In this document: in pieces, positions 37,449 through 47,200 of the stretch | How positions within the stretch are numbered: the stretch's first letter is position 1 | Layout: the number at the start of each line of letters is the position of its first letter | Origin: Cafeteria roenbergensis | Taxonomy: Eukaryota; Sar; Bigyra; Bicosoecida; Cafeteriaceae | DNA length: 64,000 bases | Assembly: GCA_008330645.1 (NCBI GenBank) | Contig: VLTN01000056.1 | Location: 1-64,000, forward strand | Reading direction: 5' to 3' | Notes under the pieces: model-generated | The model's database searches: none | What the model was told of the DNA's origin: nothing | The model's input: only the letters and a program-made list of their open reading frames with translations | Program-made: the position numbers and the translations under genes

Positions 37449-37690
37449 CGTTGTGACAGGGGCCGCCTTGGGTTGAATTGTTGTCTGCAAAGCGTGTGCG
37501 CGTGTCTCTGCTTCGGATGTCGCCCCATTCAAAGCAGCGCCCGGTTGGTGCACATACGCCCACAGTATCGCGCCACACATGCGCGCGCAAGCGGCGACGC
37601 TCAATCGGGGCCGAGCCGACACCTGCAGCGCTGTGAACAGCACCTGTCAAGGCCCCTGGGGGGGGGGGGCGGCCGCTGCGCCGCTCCCGG

Positions 37691-40600
37691 TCACTGCCTG
37701 CCACCAGGCTTGCCTGCCCCCTGGCCGGGCGGAGCAAGCACCTCTGGCGCATACAAGCACGGTCGCAAGCGCTGCCGGTCACACTTGGCGATTTGGCGCT
37801 TGAGCCAGCTCTCCTTCTGCGCGTCCTTCGTCATGCGGATGCGCGCTTGTCTCGCGGCAGGGTCAGACACGGCCCCTCCAACTGGCACACCGAGGCAGCG
37901 CAGCGACGGCTCGCTTGCTGTTCCTAGGACGACGATGGTGAAAATGACGACCCACGAGGTTGCATTGACGATTTCCTCCTGGTGCTGCGTCGGGAAGCGC
38001 AGCGCGGTTGCGTAGGCAATGGCACCTCGAAGACCGGCAATCCACATCATGGTCATGCTCCGCAGGGGAATGGGGTCCTTGCGGCACAGGTTGAGGCACG
38101 CCGCAAGCGGGAACACGGACAGCAGCCTCGCAACCAGGCAGAGGAGGATGCTTGCGGCCACAAGGCCAAAGTCAAACACCCCGCTGAATAGCGCCGAGTT
38201 AGCCCCGATGAGAAAGAAGACCGCCGTCTCGGCCAGGCTTGCGAGCACGCGAAACGTCGACTGCGTCGCTCGCCTCCCCTCTGGCGAGAGCGCGCGCGTG
38301 AGCCAGTGGTTCATTGCAACGCCTGCGAAGAGGGAGCTAACGATGCCCGAGAGCCCCAGAGCTTCGGCGACGGCAAAGGACCCGTAGGCCATCACGAGGG
38401 TGGTTCCTGCCTGCACCACTCCAAGCCGGTCCGTGAGGGCGAAGCGCTCCCGGCACGAGCCTGGGGGCGGGAGCGGGGCGGTGTCCCCCGGCGCGCTCGC
38501 GGCCACGCCTGACACAAGCGATGCGAGGGCGTCGTCCTTGCGGGCGTGCCTTTCAGCGGCAGAGCCGTCGTCGTCGGGGCCGGCGTGCAGCTGCTGCTGT
38601 CCCTGCCCGGCTGCTGCGGCTCCGCCCGGCCCGTCCGGCCCGAACCCGGCGTACTCGTCGCTCACGCGGGTGCCAGGCGACGCGAGGGCAACGGCGGCGG
38701 CCGCAGGCTGCGGAGCGCGGGGCGAAGCTCCGGCCGGGCGCCGCACCTCGGCCAGCTCAATGTCGCCGGAGGACGCACCCGTGGCGGCAGCCGCGGGGAC
38801 GGAGGCGGCGGAGAGGGACGAGCCGCCGCCGCTGGCCGGCCTCCCGCCGACGCGGGCTCCTGATGCGGGCAGCAGGGCTGCCTCCCCGGCGCGGTCATCG
38901 TGCAGGGGCGCGGCGGGGTCCAGCGGCTCCGCGCCGGAGGAGCCGTCCTCGTCGCCGCAGTCGCCGAGCTCGCTGCCGCCGGCGGCGGGCGCCGGCGTTG
39001 GTGGGGAGAGGGGTCGGACGCAGCGGAACATGAGCGTGGTCGCGAGGCCGAACGCCCCGCCCAGGGCCAGGGAGCCGATCATAACGACGAAGAACGAGCC
39101 GACGGCGGCAAGCACGGACTCGTGCGTGACGGGGCTCGATATGAAGGAGGAGGCGGTGGTGAAGAGCACGATGGCCACGGCGTCGTTGATCACCGCCTCG
39201 CCGTACACCAGCGCGTTCAGGGTCGGGTCCACCCCCTGGGACGAGAACACAGCCAGCGTGGCCACCGGGTCCACCGCAGAGATGAGCGCCGCGTAGGAGA
39301 GGGCCTCCTCCAGCGTGAGCTCCAGCACGAGCCCCGCCTCTCCAAGCGCGAAGATGGCGCCCCCCACCACCATCGTGGCGATGATTGTCCCAAAGAGAGC
39401 GAAGGTGAGGATGGAGAAGAGCTGCGAGAAGAATGGGTGCTTGTCCAACACCAGGCCGCTCTCAGCGATGATGATGGGGAGCAGAACCAGCGCAAACAGC
39501 TCCTCGTCGAACCGAGCGGCGCGAACGGCGGACGCGTCCCCGGTGGACGCGATCACGGCGCCGACCGCGGCTCCCAGCGCGATTGTGATGGCCGACTCTG
39601 GGATGGCAGAGCAGCCCGCGCGGTGCAGCGCGTGGGCCAGAAACGTGGAGAGCGTCACGCCGAGGGCGAAGGTGACAAAGACTGCCGCGCCCACCGCCTC
39701 CTTGATCACGACCCGGTCGGACGGCGTGGCCGCCTCGCCCCCCGGCCACACCACGGGCCGCCCGGTTGACACCCACCCCGCTGGCCCCGCCCACCGCGCC
39801 AGCGCCACGTCCGCTCCGCCCGGCTGCGCCTGCACAAGCTCCAGCTCCACCGCTGCCCGCTCCCCGGCGGCGGTGAACGACGGCACGGGAAGCACGCCGT
39901 CGGGGGCGCCAGCGGCGGCCGCGAGCGGGCCGCTCTCTTCCTCCGCGACGACTCGGGCCGCGCTGACCAGCAGCGCTGGGCACACCGCGGCGCGGCCCGC
40001 CGTGGCGGCGACGTCCGACGGACAGCCGCTCGCGACACCGGCTCGCGCCCTCGCCGCGGCGGCCGCCGCCCCGCCCGCCGCCAGCGCCTGGGCCGCTCTG
40101 CCGAGCAGAGCGATGGCTTGCCGGGTGAAGGGCAGGTGCACATCGGTGCGTCCAAGGCGGCACGCACCGTGGGCGGCGTCCCCGTCCGCCAGCGCACACT
40201 CCACGACGGGGAAGCAAGCGCTGGGCGCTGGGGCGGGGAACAGGCTGGCAGCTGACGCCGGGTAGGGCGCTGAGCCGTGAGCCGTGTACGCGGCCGGAAT
40301 TAGCACTTCCGAGCCGAAGCCGTAGCTGCCCTCTGCCCCCGAGCCGCCTCCTCCCCCCGACGCAGAGGCGGCTGCGCCAGCGGCGGCGCCTGGAGCGGAG
40401 CCCTCGTCAACGCCGGACGCGCCCAGCGGCAGCACCGCCAGCACGCCGCTCAGCCGAGGCCGCAGCGCAAGCCCCTGGCGGATGCGGGCGAGCGCCGCGG
40501 GGTCGGGGTCCCCGTCCCCGCGCCCGGCAGCGGCGGCCACGGCGGCGTCGTCGTCAGCCGACCAGGCTGCTGGCCGCAGCGCGCCGCCGCCGATCCAGCT

Positions 40601-41455
40601 CCAGCCCTTCCCCACCATACCCGCCTCCGCGGCGGCGCGGAGCAGGGTCGCCGCGCCGTGGTCGGTCCCCAGCAGGGCCAGCACCCTCACGCCGGTGTCG
40701 CGCGCCGCCTCCAGCGCCTCGGTCACGCTGTCGGGGTCGAGCGGGTCGAACGGGAAGGACCCTACCAGCTGGGCGGGCTCGCCGTCCAGCGTGGCCGTCG
40801 GCTCCCCGCGCTCCTGCGCCGCGGCCGCGGCGCGCGCCTGCCGCTCCAGCACCTCTAGCTGGCCCTGCGCCTCGGGGCTGCCCTGCTCGTGAAGCGCCAC
40901 GACGATGTCCCAACGGAAGCGCTCCACCGCCGCCCACAGGCCGCGGACGGTGACCTCGTCGCTGTAGCACAGCCTCAGGAACTGATCGGGCGCAGAGTCC
41001 TCCTCGGACCCTCCGATCCCCACGCTCAGCCCAGGAGCAGACGCTGCATAGGCCAGCAGCGGCACGCGGCGCTGCTCGGCAACCAGCTGCACAAACTCCG
41101 ACCCGAGCGACGAGCGCGGGCCCACCACAGCGGCGTGCACAACGTTGCAGTCGGCGAGGGCCGTGCCGTTGCCGCAGGGCGCCGGGTGCGCCAGAAAGGC
41201 CTGCGCCGCTGCCCAGGCGGCAGCGGGACTTTCGCCGCCCAGCGCCACGGTTTGCAGCCGCACGTCCGACCCCAACAGCGAGTTAACGTGCGCCGTGTAG
41301 TTGAGCGCGCCCGCAAAGAGCTCGTGGGCCAGCTTGCACTCGCCAGGGGCCGACGTGTTCGGCAGGAGCAGCCCCACTCGCACAGTCGTGACCGCGGCAT
41401 GCGCCGCTCCCGCCGCCGCCACCAGCGCCACCACAGCGGCCGCCGCGCCGCGCAT
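37691..41455 (-). CDS. Na+/H+ exchanger fused to a receptor-type ligand-binding ectodomain
   Basis: 1254 residues from ATG 41455. A signal peptide (MRGAAAAVVALVAAAGAAHA) is followed by a ~500-residue periplasmic-binding/ANF-receptor-like domain (VRVGLLLPNTSAP, AAVVGPRSSLGSEFVQLVAEQRRVP, FRWDIVVALHEQGSPEAQGQ). From ~590 a CPA1-type exchanger begins: about a dozen membrane spans, ISAVDPVATLAVF, and GEAVINDAVAIVLF at ~755 with the Asn-Asp pair of electroneutral exchangers. A Pro/Ala-rich cytosolic loop (~840-1030) splits the exchanger; IAGLRGAIAYATAL follows. No intron is needed. It would move protons for sodium, possibly controlled by an external ligand. Confidence 0.85.
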   Translation of the reverse strand: MRGAAAAVVALVAAAGAAHAAVTTVRVGLLLPNTSAPGECKLAHELFAGALNYTAHVNSLLGSDVRLQTVALGGESPAAAWAAAQAFLAHPAPCGNGTALADCNVVHAAVVGPRSSLGSEFVQLVAEQRRVPLLAYAASAPGLSVGIGGSEEDSAPDQFLRLCYSDEVTVRGLWAAVERFRWDIVVALHEQGSPEAQGQLEVLERQARAAAAAQERGEPTATLDGEPAQLVGSFPFDPLDPDSVTEALEAARDTGVRVLALLGTDHGAATLLRAAAEAGMVGKGWSWIGGGALRPAAWSADDDAAVAAAAGRGDGDPDPAALARIRQGLALRPRLSGVLAVLPLGASGVDEGSAPGAAAGAAASASGGGGGSGAEGSYGFGSEVLIPAAYTAHGSAPYPASAASLFPAPAPSACFPVVECALADGDAAHGACRLGRTDVHLPFTRQAIALLGRAAQALAAGGAAAAAARARAGVASGCPSDVAATAGRAAVCPALLVSAARVVAEEESGPLAAAAGAPDGVLPVPSFTAAGERAAVELELVQAQPGGADVALARWAGPAGWVSTGRPVVWPGGEAATPSDRVVIKEAVGAAVFVTFALGVTLSTFLAHALHRAGCSAIPESAITIALGAAVGAVIASTGDASAVRAARFDEELFALVLLPIIIAESGLVLDKHPFFSQLFSILTFALFGTIIATMVVGGAIFALGEAGLVLELTLEEALSYAALISAVDPVATLAVFSSQGVDPTLNALVYGEAVINDAVAIVLFTTASSFISSPVTHESVLAAVGSFFVVMIGSLALGGAFGLATTLMFRCVRPLSPPTPAPAAGGSELGDCGDEDGSSGAEPLDPAAPLHDDRAGEAALLPASGARVGGRPASGGGSSLSAASVPAAAATGASSGDIELAEVRRPAGASPRAPQPAAAAVALASPGTRVSDEYAGFGPDGPGGAAAAGQGQQQLHAGPDDDGSAAERHARKDDALASLVSGVAASAPGDTAPLPPPGSCRERFALTDRLGVVQAGTTLVMAYGSFAVAEALGLSGIVSSLFAGVAMNHWLTRALSPEGRRATQSTFRVLASLAETAVFFLIGANSALFSGVFDFGLVAASILLCLVARLLSVFPLAACLNLCRKDPIPLRSMTMMWIAGLRGAIAYATALRFPTQHQEEIVNATSWVVIFTIVVLGTASEPSLRCLGVPVGGAVSDPAARQARIRMTKDAQKESWLKRQIAKCDRQRLRPCLYAPEVLAPPGQGAGKPGGRQ

Positions 41456-42127
41456 GGGCACTGAGCAATGGGCGGGGGGCGGTGGTGACTCTGACCCGTG
41501 CCGCGACCCGGGCAGGCGCGCGCGCGCTGATTCGGGAGCGTGCGCGCAGGGCTTGCTGGGACAGTTCCTCGACGGCGGACGGCGGCGGACGGCCGGGCGA
41601 GGGCTCTGCTCCGGCTGGCCGCCCGCCGCGTCGCGCGCCCGCCGGGACGACTGCACTCGCGGGGCCGAGCACAGCGGGAGGACACCGCGCTTGCACTCCA
41701 CGGCCTGAGCCCCCTGTTCGGGGCATCCCGGAGAGAGCGTCGTAGCGGGCAGACGCAGTTGAGCCACGTCCCCAAGTCGCAGGCATGGACGAGGCGACCT
41801 GCGCCCCCCATACCTGCTGCTGCTGCGGCACGCGGGAGGGGAACACAATGACGATGTGGCGGTGCCGCCCGGGGTCTCGCACCTGGCCCTTTGTGTGTAA
41901 GCAGCGGCCCCGTTGCAGGAGCCGGCCAGTCCGTCGGCTGCTTGCCCTCGGCTGGCCGCGTGTGCCGTGCCGCCTCCAGCAGGGGGGCGCGACTGCAATG
42001 CCCGGAAGGTGGGAAGGGGGGGAGAGAGGGGGGCTTTGTGCACAACGGCTTGGTCGCGCTGGAGCGCCGGCTTTCCAGGAGGGGGTTGCCAAGACCTCTT
42101 GGGCCCAGGCTCGACCAGCGAGGCCGC
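41456..42127. other. divergent intergenic region, exchanger / DHHC gene
   Basis: 672 bases between divergent starts. A short ATG-initiated frame at 41785 (MDEATCAPHTCCCCG) could be a first exon of the DHHC gene, since TTGCAG at 42158-42163 is a possible acceptor; the donor is not clear. Confidence 0.4.
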
Positions 42128-42793
42128 ATGCTCCTCGCTCCGCCAACCCCGCTTGCAGGCAACATCGGGCCGGACTGGCCGTGCAACGTCTGCACATGGT
42201 TCCTTGTCTTGGCGCCGCCGCTGGCACTGATCATCGCGTCCTGGGGACACGTCGCCCTGTGGATTCCAATCTCGCTTGCGTTGATGACGGTCGCAACGCT
42301 GCTGCTGCTCGCCTGGGCGGACTTCTCCGACCCGTTCGCCCCGCAGCAGACCCCGTCCGAACTTGCTCGCCAGCGCGCGGAGCTGGCCGAGGCTGGCTAT
42401 GACGCCCACACGCTATCGACTTGCGCCCACTGCTCCATCGTGCGCGAGCTCGACACCAAACACTGCTACGCGTGCGACCGCTGCGTGCATGGAATCGACC
42501 GTGAGACCGCGCCGCGTCGCGTCCAGCCAGGCGCAGTGCACGCCGCGCCCTCCGTGCGCAGGGCGTTGCCAGCTGGTGGCGGGCCGCTCGAGCGCAGCTC
42601 GCTCGTCGCTGCAACTCGCTCCGCTCGCCCGGTGGTGCGTTCCCGACGACTCGCAGACCACTGCCCATGGCACGGCAAGTGCATCGGCAGCGTCAACCTG
42701 CTGCCCTTCTACGGGTTCCTCTGGGCCGTCTGCGGCCTCATCATCGTCTTCGTCATCGCCATTTTCGTGTGGTTCACGTCGCCCATGTTCTGA
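42128..42793 (+). CDS. DHHC-type protein S-acyltransferase, two exons
   Basis: Exons 42128-42500 and 42657-42793 give 169 residues. Two membrane spans (CTWFLVLAPPLALIIASW; LWIPISLALMTVATLLLLAW) precede the Cys-rich domain CAHCSIVRELDTKHCYACDRC. Splicing creates VHGIDHHCPWHGKCIGSVN, the complete DHHC active site that palmitoylates cysteines on target proteins. One long hydrophobic stretch follows, then the stop, so the protein is shorter than the usual four-span enzyme; a further 3' exon is possible. Unspliced, the frame stays open but the active site is lost. The start could lie upstream (41785 frame). Confidence 0.85.
   Translation: MLLAPPTPLAGNIGPDWPCNVCTWFLVLAPPLALIIASWGHVALWIPISLALMTVATLLLLAWADFSDPFAPQQTPSELARQRAELAEAGYDAHTLSTCAHCSIVRELDTKHCYACDRCVHGIDRETAPRRVQPGAVHAAPSVRRALPAGGGPLERSSLVAATRSARPVVRSRRLADHCPWHGKCIGSVNLLPFYGFLWAVCGLIIVFVIAIFVWFTSPMF
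42501..42656 (+). other. 156-bp stop-free intron inside the DHHC motif
   Basis: Donor GTGAGA after ATCGACC, acceptor TCGCAG before ACCACTGCC. Its length is a multiple of three and it has no in-frame stop, so it is invisible to frame-based gene finding. Its removal restores Asp-His-His-Cys. Confidence 0.9.
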
Positions 42794-43046
42794 CGGGGCT
42801 GCATTGGGGCCGCCCCCTCGAGAGACGGGGCGCGAGCGTGCCCCATCGCTGGACGGCCCGACTCCGTACGCTGCCTGCGGGGATTGGTGCCGGGGCGCTG
42901 TGTGTGGCGCGTGGCGTGTGCCCGCGGGTGCGGCGGAGAGGCGGCTCGCTCGGTTGCGGCGCGACTGAACAAACGCCCTTGCACTCACGAACCCGACACG
43001 CACCCTACGCACAGCGCGCAGCAGCCCACCGCCCGCACGCGCCTGC

Positions 43047-43965
43047 CTAGCGGCGCCGCGCACTGGAACGCGCCCCCTTCCCCTCGAGGGCCCTGTCTGC
43101 GCCCGTCACGCCGAGCGACGCCTCCATGGCAACCGCGCCGGCCACGCCCTCGACCTGCCCGCTAGCTTTGTGCACGGCGGCCGCGGCTGCGCGCAGCAGC
43201 TGACCGGCATCCAGCGCGGCAGTGGCGGCCCTTCTGCTCGCAGCGGCGGCGGCTTCGGCCGCGCCTCCCTCGTCCTCGTCCTCTGCCTCTGCCCCGCCAG
43301 CCGCAGCTGCGGCTGCTGCACCGGCTTCCACGGGGCCCGTCAGGGCGCCCTCTGCGGCCGAGGATGCCTTCTCCGCTGCCTCTTTGAGGGCGCTCGGCAC
43401 CGACGCGCGCAGGCGCTTCACCCTGTCCGAGGCGGCGGCCAGACGCTGCTCCGCCTCGGCGATTCGCGCGATGAGCGCGCGGTCCAGCGGCTGAGGCACG
43501 GCATCTGCGGGGGGCGGGGACAGCGGGTGGGGGGAACACGCCAAGGACGCACCGTAGCGCGCTCCTGGGCGTTCTTGCGCGCCCAGCGCGGCCGCCAGTT
43601 GCAACTGGAAACGCGTTCCGAGCGAGCCCCCTGCGGACTCACCCGCTGCCGGGTCGTCAATCGGGTCCACGTGCTCCCAGATCGCGTCCATTGTGCTTGT
43701 CTTCATCTGAATCAGCATCACGCGAACAGCCTGCGCCAGGGGAGACTCGCAGACGCGCGCGCTCCGGGGGTCACACAGGCACGACAGCTCGCGCAGCAGC
43801 AACCTTGCGCCCAGGCCCCGCAAGGCGGCTCACGTCCCGATGCTTGGCCGGGACGCCCTTTCCCTCCAGCGCGGCGGCGATGGCCTCGTCAAAGATGCCC
43901 TCCAAGGCGTCGACATAGGTGTCGGGGCAGGCGACCTTCTGGGTCCGGGGCTTGCGCTTGGGCAT
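43047..43965 (-). CDS. possible Nsl1/Mis14-type kinetochore protein, three exons
   Basis: Exons 43965-43834, 43730-43643 and 43504-43047 (introns of 103 and 138 bp, all GTGAG...CAG) give 225 residues in one frame. It starts MPKRKPRTQK, then a helical domain (YVDALEGIFDEAIAAALEGKG), then PQPLDRALIARIAEAEQRL and a coiled coil ending RVKRLRASVP. The order helix, [EP]-x-P-[FL]-D, coiled coil, R-x-x-x-P resembles the Nsl1/Mis14 subunit of the MIS12 kinetochore complex. The Ala/Glu-rich end is low complexity. The splice model is good; the family call is tentative. Confidence 0.6.
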
Positions 43966-44270
43966 GCTCGCCGGATTCCCGAGGGCGGCCGCGGTCGGTG
44001 CTGGGCCGAACGCGACGGGACCGAGAACCTGCGCGGTCCTTTCCCGCAAGCGACAGCTGCGGCCTTCGGGGGCTGACAGCGCGCGGAATGCGCTGGCGCC
44101 ACCGCCGGGGGGGTCTCCGCCGTTGGGGGCAGAGCCGCCTTCCAGCCCGTTGGCCAGCGGCAGAGGCAAGCGCCGCGAACGGGGGGCAGCTAGCCCGCGC
44201 CCGGCCGCCCGGCCGCCCTCGGACACTGCTTCCGGACCGCCCGCGCTTCCAGCGTTGAGCGAAGAGAGGC
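43966..44270. promoter_or_regulatory. divergent promoter region, possible Nsl1 gene / ASPM
   Basis: 305 bases between divergent starts. If the Nsl1 call is right, two mitosis genes share one promoter. No TATA-like element is visible. Confidence 0.4.
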
Positions 44271-47200
44271 ATGCTTGCGACGGCCGCCCCGGCCGCCCGG
44301 CTCGAGGCATCGGGAGGTGAGGAAGGCTGCCGGTCGACGCCGCAAACGGCGCCCCGCTTGCGCTCGTGCAGTTGCCGCCACAACGCTGCACCGGCCTCGC
44401 TGCAAGCGCCCTGGTGCTACCTAGGGCCGCGCCGCCCTTCCGCCCTTGCGAGTGCCCACGCAGCAGGCTACGATGAGGAGGCCCCCGCCCGCGTGGACGT
44501 GTTTCTGGGCGCCTTCGGCGGCACGTCGCGACTGGACATCACTGCACGGCCCGCCGCCCCCGGGGGGCGCATGCGTGCTGTGGGGGAGCTGCGTGTCGTG
44601 AACGCCGGCAAGGCCGACGAGGTTTGCGCGGTGGCGCTGCTGAAGGGCGCCTCTCAGGGCTTTGCACTGGAGGCAGCCGAGCCAGGCGCCGACCCCCATA
44701 CCGTCAATGTCCCAGGGGACGGCAGCGCAGTCGTGCGTGTCGCCTGCGACCTCCCGGCAGGCGAGACCGCGCCTCGCTCGGGCACGGTGTCGTTCAAGTG
44801 CTCCAAGCGCGGCCGCGTCACGGCCTCCATTCTGGTTCGTCCTGCGGCCGCTGAGCGCGCGGCCGGCGGCCTCGCAGCGACTGCCCCCGGTCGCGCCCCG
44901 CTCCAGTCGCGCACGGCAAATGCGGGCTCGCTGTCCAGGACTGGCAAGCAAGCCCGCGCCCGGCGAAGCTCGGCACCCTCGACGGACGAGGAGGAGCAGG
45001 AGCCGCTCGCGGCCGCGGAGGCAGTTGCTGCCGCCCCCGCGTCGCTCACCGAGCGAATGGAGCGGCGCAGGCAGGCGGTGGCGGCCCGGCGCCAGTCGAG
45101 GCTGGCCAGCACGGCATCCGCCGCTGCGGCCGGACCTGTCGCTGGCCCAGGGTCCCACCCTGCGGCGGCGCGGGGCAGGGGCGCGACGCCAGGCCGGGAG
45201 TCGGCGGCGCCCGTGGCGGCAGCGGCGCGAGCCAGGTCGAGCGGCAGGCGCCTCGATGGCTCGGGGCGCTTCCGCCCTTCCTCTGGCGCCGCTGCTGCGA
45301 CAAGTTCGGCGACTTCCGCTGCTGCTGCAGCGGCGGCCCGGGCGGATGCCGCCCTCGCGCAGCAGCGGCAGGAGCACGCGATGCAGGCCCAGGTTGTGGG
45401 GCTCACCTGCCTCATCAACGGGGCGCTAGCGGACGGTTGCGCAGAGCAAGCCTGCAGCGCGGCCGCGGGGGGCAGGGTCGACGTCGCTGGCATCATGCGC
45501 CAGTCAGAGGCTGCGCTGAAGCGCGCCCTGAAGAGGGCGTCGGCGGGGGGCGGGTCGGCCGCTGGTGGGGGCGGGGCCGGAGCGCAGGCGCGGGCGAGAG
45601 CGCGCCGAGGCAGCGGCAGCGGCAGAAGCGGCAGCGCCAGCGGAGCCGGAGCCGGAGGCAAGGGCGCCCAACGGGCGGGAGCACCGCTCCTCGGCAGTAT
45701 GCTGGGGCGGGCTGGTCTCGGCACGGCGGCTGGCCTGGACGAGGTGCTGGAGGCTGCGGCGGCGGCGGCGGGGGCGTCGCAGCGTCCGCGTAAGGTGCCT
45801 GGTGCACGGGTGAGCACGAGGGTGGCGGGTAGGCGCGACGTGAGCTGGCGGCAGAAGGGCGTGGCTCGAGAGACGGCGCTGTTCGACGGGATGCTGGCCT
45901 TTTCACAGCGCGGCGCGGCAGGGGGCGCGGGCGGGCGCGGGAATGGGAGTGGGCGCGGGCGCGCCACGGGAATGGCCAGCGGCGCTGCTGGAGCCAAAGG
46001 CGCTGCCAAAGGCAGCGAGGAAGCGGCGAGCCGGGAGCAGGAGCGCCTCCTCTTGGAGAGCCTCATTGGAGGGGACGGTGACGACGACGACACCGACCAC
46101 GACGATGACGACGGTGACGACCGCGACGACGACAACGACCACGACGGTGACGACCGCAACGATGGCGGCGACGTGTCCCCGGCTGAGGCGGTGCTGCGAG
46201 AGCGGTCCAACGCCGCACGGCAGCGCGCCTTCGGGCTGTGGTGCAGCCCCGTGCTGCAGCAGACTCGGGAGGTGATCCTGCGCGAGGTCTCCAGCGGCAG
46301 CCTGGCGGCGCGTGCGGAGCGTCAGCTCCATTCGGACCTGTCTCTGCAGCGGGCCGTGGCTGACACGCTGCTGCAGTACCACCCGTCGTGGCTGCGGCTC
46401 GCGCTTGAGACCATGACCGGGCGTCGGGTCAGGTTCACTCGCGCGTCGTTGGCGGACGGGGGCGCGGCCGCGCTGCGTGCGTTCATCGCCAGACACGTAC
46501 TGGGTCCCGACTCGGCCATCGAGCAGCGATTCCGCGACACGGTCAAAGGGGTCTTCGACGAGGAGCACGCCCGCGCGCAGGCCGCAGCGGGGCTGGCGCG
46601 CGTGCTGACGCTGGTGCACTTCCTAGACGCGGCCCACTGCCAGGACGTGATGCGGGGGGCGGCCAGCCCCCGCCTCTTCAGGACCGGCGGCGAGTGCAAG
46701 AGCACCGCCGACGTCGTCGTGGCGCTCGGCCGCGACCTCCTCGCCAGGGAGAGCAACCCCCTCGAGCACGTGCGCCGCCTCGGCGTGAGCGTGACGGTGG
46801 AGCAGAAGCCGGTCGACGAGGCCGACGTCGCGGTGAGAGACTTTGCCACGGACCTGAGGGACGGTGTGGTCCTCTGCCGGTTCCTGGAAGCTCTTGCCGG
46901 GCTCCGGCCGCTCTCCACGGGCCGAGAGCTGCCTCGCTTCCCGGCCGTTACCGCCATGAACAGGGAGTCCAACATCCGCGCGTTCCTGGCGCTGCTGCAG
47001 CGGGTCGGCCTCCGCGCTCCGGCTGTTGCGACCCATAAGGCCATCGCTGCCGGCGACGTGCCCGCCACCGTCGCGCTGGTGTGGGCCATGGTCAGCGCGT
47101 TCGGCCTGCCGTGCCTGGCGCCGCCAGAGGCCATCGGTGCGGAGCTGGCAGAGCTCGCGGACGGCTGGCCAGCGGCCCGCGCCACGATGGAGCGCTTTGC

